64,000 nt of DNA, taken from Burkholderia arboris (GTDB lineage: Bacteria; Pseudomonadota; Gammaproteobacteria; Burkholderiales; Burkholderiaceae). Under the pieces are notes generated by a model. It was not told the DNA's origin, searched no databases, and worked only from the letters and a program-made list of their open reading frames with translations. Positions 54,449 through 63,428 of this stretch are shown here, in pieces; the first letter of the stretch is position 1, and each line of letters begins with the position of its first letter. Location of the stretch: the NCBI RefSeq assembly GCF_902499125.1, contig NZ_CABVPX010000019.1:97547-161546 (forward strand), written 5' to 3'. Position numbers and translations under genes: made by a program.

Positions 54449-56791
54449 ATGACAAGAAATCGCTTCGTTATGCGGCGCGTTGCCACGACTCTGCTCGTGG
54501 CCGGCATCATCGCTTCGCAGGCCGCCTACGCTCAGGTCACGCTCAATTTCGTGAATGCGGATATCGACCAGGTCGCGAAAGCGATCGGCGCCGCGACTGG
54601 CAAGACCATCATCGTCGACCCCCGCGTGAAGGGGCAGCTCAATCTCGTGGCCGAACGGCCGGTGCCGGAAGACCAGGCGTTGAAGACGCTGCAGTCGGCA
54701 CTGCGCATGCAGGGCTTCGCACTCGTGCAGGATCACGGCGTGCTGAAGGTCGTGCCGGAAGCCGACGCGAAGCTGCAGGGCGTGCCGACCTATGTCGGCA
54801 ATGCGCCGCAGGCACGCGGCGACCAGGTGATCACGCAGGTGTTCGAGCTGCACAATGAATCGGCGAACAACCTGCTGCCCGTGCTGCGGCCGCTGATCTC
54901 GCCGAACAACACGGTGACGGCCTACCCGGCGAACAACACGATCGTCGTGACCGACTATGCGGACAACGTGCGCCGCATCGCGCAGATCATCTCGGGCGTC
55001 GACAGTGCCGCGGGCTCGCAGGTGCAGGTCGTGACGCTGCGCAACGCGAACGCGATCGACCTCGCCGCGCAGATGCAGAAGATGCTCGACCCCGGTGCGA
55101 TCGGCAACAGCGATGCGACGCTGAAGGTGTCGGTCACGGCCGACCCGCGTACCAACTCGCTGCTGCTGCGCGCGTCGAACGGTTCGCGCCTCGCGGCCGC
55201 GAAACGTCTCGCGCAGCAGCTCGACGCGCCGAGCGCGGTGCCCGGCAACATGCACGTGGTGCCGCTGCGCAATGCCGATGCGGTGAAGCTCGCGAAGACG
55301 CTGCGCGGGATGCTCGGCAAGGGCGGCAACGACAGCGGCTCGTCGGCGTCGTCCAACGATGCGAACAGCTTCAACCAGAACGGCGGCTCGTCGTCGAGCG
55401 GCAACTTCTCGACCGGCTCGTCCGGCACCCCGCCGCTGCCGTCGGGCGGCCTCGGCGGCTCGTCTTCGTCTTCATCGTCGTACGGCGGCTCGTCCAGTGG
55501 CGGCGGTCTCGGTTCGGGCGGCCTGCTCGGCGGCGACAAGGACAAGGGCGACGACAACCAGCCGGGCGGGATGATCCAGGCCGACGCGGCGACCAACTCG
55601 CTGATCATCACCGCGTCCGATCCGGTTTACCGCAACCTGCGCTCGGTGATCGACCAGCTCGATGCGCGGCGTGCGCAGGTCTACATCGAAGCGCTGATCG
55701 TCGAGCTGAACTCGACGTCGCAGGGCAACCTCGGCATCCAGTGGCAGGTGGCGAGCGGCCAGTTTCTCGGCGGCACGAACCTGAACCCCGGGCTCGGCCT
55801 GGGCAACAGCATCATCAACCTGACGGCCGGCGGTGTGGCCAACGCCGCCGGCGGGATCACCGGCGGCGGGCTTGCCTCCAATCTCGGGCAGTTGTCCCAA
55901 GGGCTCAACATCGGCTGGCTGCACAACATGTTCGGCGTGCAGGGGCTCGGCGCACTGCTGCAGTATTTCGCGGGCGTGAGCGACGCGAACGTGCTGTCGA
56001 CGCCTAACCTGATCACGCTCGACAACGAGGAAGCGAAGATCGTCGTCGGCCAGAACGTGCCGATCGCGACCGGCTCGTATTCGAACCTGACGAGCGGCAC
56101 GACGAGCAATGCATTCAATACCTACGACCGTCGCGACGTCGGCCTGACGCTGCACGTGAAGCCGCAGATCACCGACGGCGGGATCCTGAAGCTGCAGCTC
56201 TATACCGAGGATTCGGCGGTCGTCGCCGGCACGACCAGCGCGCAGACCGGCCCGACCTTCACGAAACGGTCGATCCAGTCGACGATCCTGGCCGACAACG
56301 GCGAGATCATCGTGCTCGGCGGCTTGATGCAGGACAACTACCAGGTAACGAACAGCAAGGTGCCGCTGCTCGGCGACATTCCGTGGATCGGCCAGCTGTT
56401 CCGTTCGGAATCGAAGGTGCGCGCGAAAACCAATCTGATGGTGTTCCTGCGCCCGGTGATCATCTCCGACCGCAATACCGCGCAGGAAGTCACGGCAAAC
56501 CGTTACGACTACATCCAGGGCGTGACGGGCGCGTACAAGTCGGACAACAACGTGATGCGCGACAAGGACGACCCGATCGTCCCGCCGATGCCGATCGGCC
56601 CGAGCCAGGGCGGCACGGCCGCCGGCAACCTGTTCGATCTCGACAAGATGCGTCGCCAGCAGGTACAGCGCCAGGTAGTGCCGGTGCCGGCCCAGCCGTT
56701 GCCGGAGGCGACGCCCGCGCAGCCGCAAAGCGTGCCGCAGCAGGCCGTGCCGCAACAGCCGCTGACCGCCACGCCGGGAGCCTCGCAGTGA
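54449..56791 (+). CDS. gspD: Type II secretion outer-membrane secretin GspD
   Basis: 780 residues. Signal peptide 1-29 (ending AYAQ), N0 domain (VTLNFVNADIDQVAKAIGAA), N1-N3 domains, then the secretin core (NVLSTPNLITLDNEEAKIVV, LHVKPQITDGG). A Ser/Gly-rich insert of about 85 residues (290-374) splits the N3 region. The tail (~740-780) is Pro/Gln rich. Start ATG 54449; no lipobox. Stop overlaps the gspE start. First gene of the cluster. Confidence 0.97.
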   Translation: MTRNRFVMRRVATTLLVAGIIASQAAYAQVTLNFVNADIDQVAKAIGAATGKTIIVDPRVKGQLNLVAERPVPEDQALKTLQSALRMQGFALVQDHGVLKVVPEADAKLQGVPTYVGNAPQARGDQVITQVFELHNESANNLLPVLRPLISPNNTVTAYPANNTIVVTDYADNVRRIAQIISGVDSAAGSQVQVVTLRNANAIDLAAQMQKMLDPGAIGNSDATLKVSVTADPRTNSLLLRASNGSRLAAAKRLAQQLDAPSAVPGNMHVVPLRNADAVKLAKTLRGMLGKGGNDSGSSASSNDANSFNQNGGSSSSGNFSTGSSGTPPLPSGGLGGSSSSSSSYGGSSSGGGLGSGGLLGGDKDKGDDNQPGGMIQADAATNSLIITASDPVYRNLRSVIDQLDARRAQVYIEALIVELNSTSQGNLGIQWQVASGQFLGGTNLNPGLGLGNSIINLTAGGVANAAGGITGGGLASNLGQLSQGLNIGWLHNMFGVQGLGALLQYFAGVSDANVLSTPNLITLDNEEAKIVVGQNVPIATGSYSNLTSGTTSNAFNTYDRRDVGLTLHVKPQITDGGILKLQLYTEDSAVVAGTTSAQTGPTFTKRSIQSTILADNGEIIVLGGLMQDNYQVTNSKVPLLGDIPWIGQLFRSESKVRAKTNLMVFLRPVIISDRNTAQEVTANRYDYIQGVTGAYKSDNNVMRDKDDPIVPPMPIGPSQGGTAAGNLFDLDKMRRQQVQRQVVPVPAQPLPEATPAQPQSVPQQAVPQQPLTATPGASQ

Positions 56792-58287
56792 GCGACGTGC
56801 TCGCGTCTTCCGCCCACGACGGCGCGCCGGGCGAACGCCAGCCGCCGTCGCCGCTCGCCGCGCGGCTGTTGCCGTACGGCTTCGCGAAGAGCGGCCAGGT
56901 GCTGATCGCGCACCAGCTCGACGACACGCTCGAGGTGTGGATCAGCGAACGCACGAGCGATGCTGCACTCGCGGAAATCGCCCGCAACTTCGGTTCGATC
57001 GCCGTGCATCGCGTGCCGGCCGACGAGCTCGCGCAGGCGATCAACCAGGCCTACGCGCGCCAGGACGGCAGCGCCGCGCAGGTGGTCGGCGAGGTCGAAG
57101 GCGAAGTCGACCTGTCGCGGCTGATGCAGGACATCCCCGAAGTCGAGGATCTGCTCGAGTCGGAAGACGACGCGCCGATCATCCGGATGATCAACGCGCT
57201 GCTCACGCAAGCGGCGCGCGAACAGGCGTCGGACATTCACATCGAGCCGTTCGAGAATGCATCGGTCGTGCGCTTTCGCGTCGACGGCACGCTGCGCGAC
57301 GTCGTGCGGCCGAAGAAGGCGTTGCACGGCGCGCTGATCTCGCGGATCAAGATCATGGCGCAGCTCGACATCGCGGAGAAACGCCTGCCACAGGACGGCC
57401 GCATCACGCTGCGCGTCGGCGGCCGGCCGGTCGACGTGCGCGTGTCGACGCTGCCGACCGGGCACGGCGAGCGCGCGGTGCTGCGTCTCCTGGAAAAGGA
57501 TGCGCAGCGCCTGAACCTCGAAGCGCTCGGGATGGGCCGCGACACGCTCGTCCAGTTCGACAAGCTGATCGCGCGTCCGCACGGCATCGTGCTCGTCACG
57601 GGCCCGACCGGTTCGGGCAAGACGACGACGCTGTATGCGTCGATGTCGCGGCTCGAAACCGCGACGACCAACATCATGACCGTCGAGGATCCGATCGAAT
57701 ACGACCTCGGCGGCATCGGCCAGACGCAGGTGAACGAGCGGATCGGGATGACCTTTGCCCGTGCGCTGCGCTCGATCCTGCGCCAGGATCCGGACGTGAT
57801 CATGATCGGCGAAATCCGCGACCTCGAAACCGCGCAGATCGCGGTGCAGGCGTCGCTGACGGGGCACCTCGTGCTCGCGACGCTGCACACGAACGATGCG
57901 GCTTCCGCTGTCACGCGTCTGACCGACATGGGCGTCGAGCCGTACCTGCTCGCGTCGTCGCTGCTCGGCGTGCTCGCGCAGCGTCTCGTGCGCCAGCTCT
58001 GCTCCGCCTGCAAGGAAGAGCGGCACGAGGACGGCCGCACCGTGTGGCATCCGGTCGGCTGCGACAAGTGCGGCCATTCGGGCTATGCGGGCCGGCGCGG
58101 GGTGTACGAATTGCTGCTGGTCGACGAGTCGATCCGCTCGCTGATCCACCGCAACGCAGCCGACGCGGAGATTCTCGCCGCCGGCCGTGCGGATGGGATG
58201 CGCACGTTGCGCGACGACGCCGAGCGCTGGCTCGCGTCCGGCGCGACGTCGCTCGAGGAAGTGCTGCGCGTGACGGGAGGCGCATAG
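56788..58287 (+). CDS. gspE: Type II secretion ATPase GspE
   Basis: Cytoplasmic motor ATPase, 499 residues. Start is GTG 56788, overlapping the gspD stop (GTGA). Walker A GPTGSGKTTT (271-280), Asp box and Walker B (VIMIGEIRDLETAQIAVQAS), and a tetracysteine zinc motif (CSACKEE...CDKCGH). Longer readings overlap gspD and are not supported. Confidence 0.97.
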   Translation: MSDVLASSAHDGAPGERQPPSPLAARLLPYGFAKSGQVLIAHQLDDTLEVWISERTSDAALAEIARNFGSIAVHRVPADELAQAINQAYARQDGSAAQVVGEVEGEVDLSRLMQDIPEVEDLLESEDDAPIIRMINALLTQAAREQASDIHIEPFENASVVRFRVDGTLRDVVRPKKALHGALISRIKIMAQLDIAEKRLPQDGRITLRVGGRPVDVRVSTLPTGHGERAVLRLLEKDAQRLNLEALGMGRDTLVQFDKLIARPHGIVLVTGPTGSGKTTTLYASMSRLETATTNIMTVEDPIEYDLGGIGQTQVNERIGMTFARALRSILRQDPDVIMIGEIRDLETAQIAVQASLTGHLVLATLHTNDAASAVTRLTDMGVEPYLLASSLLGVLAQRLVRQLCSACKEERHEDGRTVWHPVGCDKCGHSGYAGRRGVYELLLVDESIRSLIHRNAADAEILAAGRADGMRTLRDDAERWLASGATSLEEVLRVTGGA

Positions 58288-58291
58288 CGCG

Positions 58292-59509
58292 ATGCCGGCA
58301 TTCCGTTTCGAAGCAATCGATTCGGCGGGACGCGCGCAGAAAGGCGTCATCGATGCCGACAGCGCGCGTGCCGCGCGCGGCCAGCTGCGTACGCAGGGGC
58401 TCACGCCGCTCGTCGTCGAGCCGGCCGCCAGCGCGACGCGCGGGGCGCGTTCGCAGCGGCTCGCGTTCGGCCGCAAGCTGTCGCAGCGCGAACAGGCGAT
58501 CCTCACGCGCCAGCTCGCGAGCCTGCTGATCGCGGGGCTGCCGCTCGACGAGGCGCTCGGCGTGCTGACCGAGCAGGCCGAGCGCGACTACATCCGCGAA
58601 CTGATGGCCGCGATCCGCGCCGAGGTGCTCGGCGGCCATTCGCTCGCGAATGCGCTGGGCCAGCATCCGCGCGATTTTCCGGAAATCTACCGCGCGCTCG
58701 TCGCGGCGGGCGAACACACCGGCAAGCTCGGCATCGTGCTGTCGCGCCTCGCCGACTACATCGAGCAAAGCAACGCGCTGAAGCAGAAGATCCTGCTCGC
58801 ATTCACGTATCCGGGCATCGTCACGCTGATCGCATTCGGCATCGTCACGTTCCTGCTGAGCTACGTCGTGCCGCAGGTCGTCAACGTGTTCGCGAGTACG
58901 AAACAGCAGCTGCCGATCCTCACGGTCGTGATGATGGCGCTGTCGGAATTCGTGCGGCACTGGTGGTGGGCGATCCTGATCGCGTTCGTGCTCGTCGTGT
59001 GGTTCGTGAAGGCGACGCTGTCGCGTGACGGGCCCAGGCTCGCGTTCGACCGCTGGGTGCTGACCGCCCCGCTCGCGGGCAAGCTCGTGCGCGGCTACAA
59101 CACGGTGCGCTTCGCGAGCACGCTCGGCATCCTCACCGCGGCGGGCGTGCCGATCCTGCGCGCATTGCAGGCGGCCGGCGAGACGCTGTCGAACCGCGCG
59201 ATGCGCGCGAACATCGACGATGCGATCGTGCGCGTGCGCGAAGGCTCCGCGCTGTCGCGCGCGCTGAACAACGTGAAGACGTTTCCGCCGGTGCTCGTGC
59301 ACCTGATCCGTTCGGGCGAAGCGACGGGCGACGTGACGACGATGCTGGATCGCGCGGCCGAAGGCGAAGCGCGCGAGCTCGAACGCCGCACGATGTTCCT
59401 GACGAGCCTGCTGGAGCCGCTGCTGATCCTGGCGATGGGCGGCATCGTGCTCGTGATCGTGCTGGCGGTGATGCTGCCGATCATCGAGCTGAACAACATG
59501 GTGCAGTGA
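58292..59509 (+). CDS. gspF: Type II secretion inner-membrane platform protein GspF
   Basis: 405 residues, two T2SSF repeats. Membrane segments at ~171-190 and ~220-240, and a third at ~375-395 (LEPLLILAMGGIVLVIVLAV). N-terminal MPAFRFEAIDSAGRAQKGVI is typical. Starts four bases after the gspE stop. Confidence 0.97.
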   Translation: MPAFRFEAIDSAGRAQKGVIDADSARAARGQLRTQGLTPLVVEPAASATRGARSQRLAFGRKLSQREQAILTRQLASLLIAGLPLDEALGVLTEQAERDYIRELMAAIRAEVLGGHSLANALGQHPRDFPEIYRALVAAGEHTGKLGIVLSRLADYIEQSNALKQKILLAFTYPGIVTLIAFGIVTFLLSYVVPQVVNVFASTKQQLPILTVVMMALSEFVRHWWWAILIAFVLVVWFVKATLSRDGPRLAFDRWVLTAPLAGKLVRGYNTVRFASTLGILTAAGVPILRALQAAGETLSNRAMRANIDDAIVRVREGSALSRALNNVKTFPPVLVHLIRSGEATGDVTTMLDRAAEGEARELERRTMFLTSLLEPLLILAMGGIVLVIVLAVMLPIIELNNMVQ

Positions 59510-59541
59510 CGTGGCGGCCTGCGTGTCAGGCCCGCCGACGT

Positions 59542-59952
59542 TCAGCGCATGTAGATCGCGGGGGACGGCGTGTTCGCCGGGAGCTGGATTTCGGCGCGGG
59601 CGCCGTTGCGGTCGATCACGATCGAGCGCGGGCGGACTTCGGCGAGTTTCGCGCCGGACGTGACGTCCGCGCCGAGCGACACGGCGCGGGGCGGTTCGCC
59701 GCCGACGCCGACGATCGCGGCGGCGCCGCGGTCGAGCGACAGGATGCCGAACAGGTGGATGTCCTGGACGGGATTCTTGTCGAGCTGACCGCCGAAGAGC
59801 GCCGCGGCGTCCTCGGTGCGGATCGGCAGCCGCGCGGCGGCGGCGGGCAGCGGCGCTTCGCGGGCAGACAGCGTGACGACCCAGTAGGTGGCCGTCGCGC
59901 ACAAACCCGCGAAGAGGGCTAGGGAGAGGATCCGGATCGAGAGCGCGTTCAT
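59542..59952 (-). CDS. gspC: Type II secretion GspC, short form, on the opposite strand
   Basis: 136 residues. Inner-membrane anchor ~6-27 (IRILSLALFAGLCATATYWVV) and a periplasmic HR domain (VQDIHLFGILSLDRGAAAIV, IVIDRNGARAEIQLP). No PDZ or coiled-coil domain follows, so it is about half the usual length. Lies between gspF and gspG, reading against them. A TACAAT element (59965-59960) ends only 7 bases before the ATG, which suggests a leaderless or near-leaderless message. Confidence 0.85.
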   Translation of the reverse strand: MNALSIRILSLALFAGLCATATYWVVTLSAREAPLPAAAARLPIRTEDAAALFGGQLDKNPVQDIHLFGILSLDRGAAAIVGVGGEPPRAVSLGADVTSGAKLAEVRPRSIVIDRNGARAEIQLPANTPSPAIYMR

Positions 59953-60127
59953 GCGCGCTATTGTACGGATGTATATGAAATTTGCGTTGGGTGAAAGCCC
60001 TCGGCGATGCGCGCCTTACAATGCGTGCTCCGCGCCCGCGGGTTCGGAAGCTTGCTGTCAGGCAATTGTCCGGTGCGCCGGGTGCGTCACTCAATCGACG
60101 ACATTTTTTGGAAAGAGGTAGTCACTC

Positions 60128-60580
60128 ATGCAAACGTGGATCACTCGCCGCAACGCGGCCGTGCGTCGTCAGCGCGGTTTCACGCTGATCGAGATCATGG
60201 TGGTGGTCGCGATCCTCGGGATCCTGGCGGCGCTGATCGTGCCGAAGATCATGAGCCGCCCGGACGAGGCACGCCGCATCGCCGCGAAGCAGGACATCGG
60301 CACGATCATGCAGGCGCTCAAACTGTACCGTCTCGACAACGGCCGCTATCCGACCCAGGAGCAGGGCCTGAATTCGCTGATCCAGAAGCCGACCACCGAT
60401 CCGATCCCGAACAACTGGAAGGACGGCGGCTACCTCGAGCGCCTGCCGAACGACCCGTGGGGTAACGGGTACAAGTACCTGAACCCGGGCGTGCACGGCG
60501 AAATCGACGTGTTCAGCTACGGCGCCGACGGCAAGGAAGGCGGCGAAGGCAACGATACCGACATCGGTTCGTGGCAATAA
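60128..60580 (+). CDS. gspG: Type II secretion major pseudopilin GspG
   Basis: 150 residues. Prepilin leader with G|FTLIEIMVVVAILGILAALI cleavage site after residue 17, and the conserved calcium-site region near the C terminus (LPNDPWGNGYKYLNPG). Ribosome site AAAGAGGTAG before ATG 60128. Starts after the gspC promoter region. Confidence 0.97.
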   Translation: MQTWITRRNAAVRRQRGFTLIEIMVVVAILGILAALIVPKIMSRPDEARRIAAKQDIGTIMQALKLYRLDNGRYPTQEQGLNSLIQKPTTDPIPNNWKDGGYLERLPNDPWGNGYKYLNPGVHGEIDVFSYGADGKEGGEGNDTDIGSWQ

Positions 60581-60715
60581 GCCGGCACTGATCGCCCCGA
60601 CGTTTCAATCCCGTTCTTCATGCTCGCCATTCGCACGACCTTCCGCTGCGGCCGCGATTGCCGTGTGCGTCGCGGCGCGGTGTCGTCCGTACCGGCGCGT
60701 GCCGATGGCGGGCGG

Positions 60716-61189
60716 ATGAAGCGCGGCGCGCGGCATCGCCGCGCACGCGGCTTCACGCTGCTCGAAATGCTGGTCGTGCTTGTGATCGCGGGGCTGCTCG
60801 TGTCGCTCGCGTCGCTGTCGCTGACGCGCAATCCGCGCACCGACCTGCGTGAAGAAGCGCAGCGCGTCGCGCTGCTGTTCGAGACGGCCGGCGACGAAGC
60901 GCAGGTGCGCGCGCGGCCGATCGCATGGCAGCCGACCGAGCACGGTTTCCGGTTCGACGTGAGCTCGCCCGACGGCTGGCGCACGCTGCGCGACGACCTG
61001 CTGCGCCCGCGCGACTGGGACGGCGGCGTCACGGGCGCCGACATCGACTATCCGGGGTCCGACACGCACGCGAATCGCGTCGTGTTCGGCACCGAAAGCA
61101 TCGACACGCCGGTGCGCGTGACGTTGCATTCGGCTGTCGGCAGCGCGACGATCGTCGGCACCGGCAACGGCCGCTACGAGGTGCAATGA
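60716..61189 (+). CDS. gspH: Type II secretion minor pseudopilin GspH
   Basis: 157 residues. Leader MKRGARHRRARG|FTLLEMLVVLVIAGLL. The downstream part has the beta-rich minor pseudopilin pattern. ATG 60716 gives a normal short leader; an in-frame ATG at 60620 would give an overlong leader. Stop overlaps the gspI start by four bases. Confidence 0.93.
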   Translation: MKRGARHRRARGFTLLEMLVVLVIAGLLVSLASLSLTRNPRTDLREEAQRVALLFETAGDEAQVRARPIAWQPTEHGFRFDVSSPDGWRTLRDDLLRPRDWDGGVTGADIDYPGSDTHANRVVFGTESIDTPVRVTLHSAVGSATIVGTGNGRYEVQ

Positions 61190-61593
61190 CGATGCGTCGT
61201 CGCCTGCCCGGTTCCGCTTCTTCATCCCGAGGCTTCACGATGATCGAGGTGCTGGTCGCCCTCGCGATCATCGCGGTCGCGCTCGCCGCGTCGATCCGTG
61301 CGGTCGGCACGATGGCGACCAACGCGTCCGACCTGCATCGCCGGCTGCTCGCGGGCTGGAGCGCCGACAACGCGCTTGCGCAGTTGCGGCTCACGCATGC
61401 ATGGCCGGAGGTCGGCGAACAGAGTTTCGACTGCTCGCAAGGCAACGTGCAGCTCGTCTGCACGCAGCGCGTGAGCACCACGCCGAACCCGGTGTTCCGG
61501 CGCGTCCGGATTTCGGTGAGCATGCCCGGCCATTCCGGCGTGCTCGCGCAAATGGTGACGGTGGTCGCGAATGAAACCAGCCGTCCGCTCTGA
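61186..61593 (+). CDS. gspI: Type II secretion minor pseudopilin GspI
   Basis: 135 residues. Leader MTMRRRLPGSASSSRG|FTMIEVLVALAIIAVALA. Contains two cysteines (DCSQGNVQLVC) typical of GspI. Start overlaps the gspH stop (ATGA) and its end overlaps gspJ by 23 bases. Confidence 0.93.
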   Translation: MTMRRRLPGSASSSRGFTMIEVLVALAIIAVALAASIRAVGTMATNASDLHRRLLAGWSADNALAQLRLTHAWPEVGEQSFDCSQGNVQLVCTQRVSTTPNPVFRRVRISVSMPGHSGVLAQMVTVVANETSRPL

Positions 61594-62260
61594 CGCGCCG
61601 ATGCGACGCCCGTTCGCCCGCCCCGCCCGTGGCTTCACGCTGATCGAGCTGATGATCGCGATCGCGATCCTCGCGGTGGTCGCGATCCTCGCGTGGCGCG
61701 GGCTCGACCAGATCATGCGCGGCCGCGACAAGGTGGCGGCCGCGATGGAAGACGAACGCGTGTTCGCGCAGATGTTCGACCAGATGCGCATCGACGCGCG
61801 GCTCGCCGCGACCGACGACGAGGCCGGCCAGCCGGCGATCGGCGTCGCCGGCAATACGCTGCAGATCGTGCGCGAGCTCGAGGTGCCGGGCGCGGCGCCG
61901 CGGCTGCAGGTGGTCCGCTACCGGATCGCCGGCGGGCGTGTCGTGCGCTACGCATCGCCGCCGATCGACGACGCGAACCGGCTGCGGACCGTGCTGAAGG
62001 ACAGCAGCGTCGAAGGCTGGAGCTGGGTCGCGTTGATGGGCGGCGTCGGCGCGATCGACGCGAAGCTGTACGTGCCGCGCGTGGGCTGGACCACCAACCT
62101 GCAGACGGCCGATGAAGCACTCGCGCAGAACAACGACGCGCTCAAGGTGCCGCAGATCGGCAACGCGCCGCCGACGCGCGCGGTGACGGGGCTGCAGGTC
62201 AGCATCGGCGCGACGTCGCTGCGCGTGCCGGTCACGCGCATCTTCCTCGTCGGGGAATGA
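61571..62260 (+). CDS. gspJ: Type II secretion minor pseudopilin GspJ
   Basis: 229 residues. Leader ends ARPARG|FTLIELMIAIAILAVVAILA. Start ATG 61571 is preceded by GGTGG; ATG 61601 is a second option with a shorter leader and no ribosome site. Ends overlapping gspK by four bases. Confidence 0.93.
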   Translation: MKPAVRSDAPMRRPFARPARGFTLIELMIAIAILAVVAILAWRGLDQIMRGRDKVAAAMEDERVFAQMFDQMRIDARLAATDDEAGQPAIGVAGNTLQIVRELEVPGAAPRLQVVRYRIAGGRVVRYASPPIDDANRLRTVLKDSSVEGWSWVALMGGVGAIDAKLYVPRVGWTTNLQTADEALAQNNDALKVPQIGNAPPTRAVTGLQVSIGATSLRVPVTRIFLVGE

Positions 62261-63402
62261 CGATGCGCGTGCGCCCTTCCCGTCCATCCTCCCGCAGCCG
62301 CGCCGCCGCACGCGTGCGGGCACGCGGCCGCCAGCGCGGCGCCGCGATCATCACCGCGCTGCTCGTCGTCGCGCTGTCGGCGATCCTCGTGTCGGGGATG
62401 CTGTGGCGCCAGCAGGTGCAGATCCGCCGCATCGAAAACCAGCGCGTGATCGCGCAGGCGCAGTGGGTCGCGCGCGGCGCGCTCGACTGGACGCGGATGA
62501 TCCTGCGCTCCGAAGGCGACACGGCGCCCGGCATCACCTATCTCGGCGGGATCTGGGGCGTGCCGATCGCGAAGACGAAGCTGTCGGATTTCCTCGGCCG
62601 GATCGGTGCACCCAACGACAACGGCGGCGAGGACACCTATATCTCCGGCTCGATCGAGGACGCGCAGGCGAAGTTCAACCTGCGCAACCTCGTGTCGTCG
62701 CCGGCGCCCGGCGTGCTGCAGCTGAACGTCACGCAGCTCCAGGCGTTCCAGCGCCTGCTGACGACGCTCGGCTACGACGGTGCGTTCGCGAAGCGCATTG
62801 CGCTGCAGGTGCGCGCGGGCCTGCTGCACTCGGCGACGCGCTTCCAGATGCCGAACCTGCCCGGCGGCGGCGGCACCGCGGCGAACGCCGCGACCGCGCC
62901 GGTGACCAGCGGCGACATGCAGGGTAGCGGCTTCACCGACGATCCGGGGCTCTCCGGTGGCGATCGCGGGCCCGCGCCGCTGATGATGACGAGCGTCGAC
63001 AGCCTGCTCGACGTCGACGGCGTGACGCCCGAAATGGTTGCGCGGCTGCGCCCGTTCGTCACCGTGCTGCCGACCACGACGCCCGTGAACATGAACACCG
63101 CGCCGGCCGAAGTGATCGCCGCGCTGGTGCCGGGGATGAGCGTGTCGTCCGCGCAGGCGCTCGTGTCGCGCCGCGAGACCGTGTTTTTCCGGAACGTCGG
63201 CGACGTGCAGCTCGCGCTGCGCGGGGCCGGCGCGCCGCCGAACGTGACGATCGACTCGAGCCTCGTCGATGTCAATTCGAGCTATTTCATCGTGCACGGC
63301 CGGATCCAGCACGATCGCGCGGAGGTCGACCGCACCTCGCTCGTGTATCGTGATCCGACCACGCACTCGACGCGGGTCGTGCGTATCCGCGACCAGCTAT
63401 AA
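62257..63402 (+). CDS. gspK: Type II secretion minor pseudopilin GspK
   Basis: 381 residues, the largest pseudopilin. Basic leader, then RGAAIITALLVVALSAILVS; the position corresponding to Glu5 is not acidic, as expected for GspK. The SAM-like domain region (DGVTPEMVARLRPFVTVLP, TPVNMNTAPAEVIAALVPG) is clear. Start overlaps the gspJ stop. Confidence 0.95.
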   Translation: MTMRVRPSRPSSRSRAAARVRARGRQRGAAIITALLVVALSAILVSGMLWRQQVQIRRIENQRVIAQAQWVARGALDWTRMILRSEGDTAPGITYLGGIWGVPIAKTKLSDFLGRIGAPNDNGGEDTYISGSIEDAQAKFNLRNLVSSPAPGVLQLNVTQLQAFQRLLTTLGYDGAFAKRIALQVRAGLLHSATRFQMPNLPGGGGTAANAATAPVTSGDMQGSGFTDDPGLSGGDRGPAPLMMTSVDSLLDVDGVTPEMVARLRPFVTVLPTTTPVNMNTAPAEVIAALVPGMSVSSAQALVSRRETVFFRNVGDVQLALRGAGAPPNVTIDSSLVDVNSSYFIVHGRIQHDRAEVDRTSLVYRDPTTHSTRVVRIRDQL

Positions 63403-63428
63403 CGACGCCAATCGGGAGAGGAGCTCTT

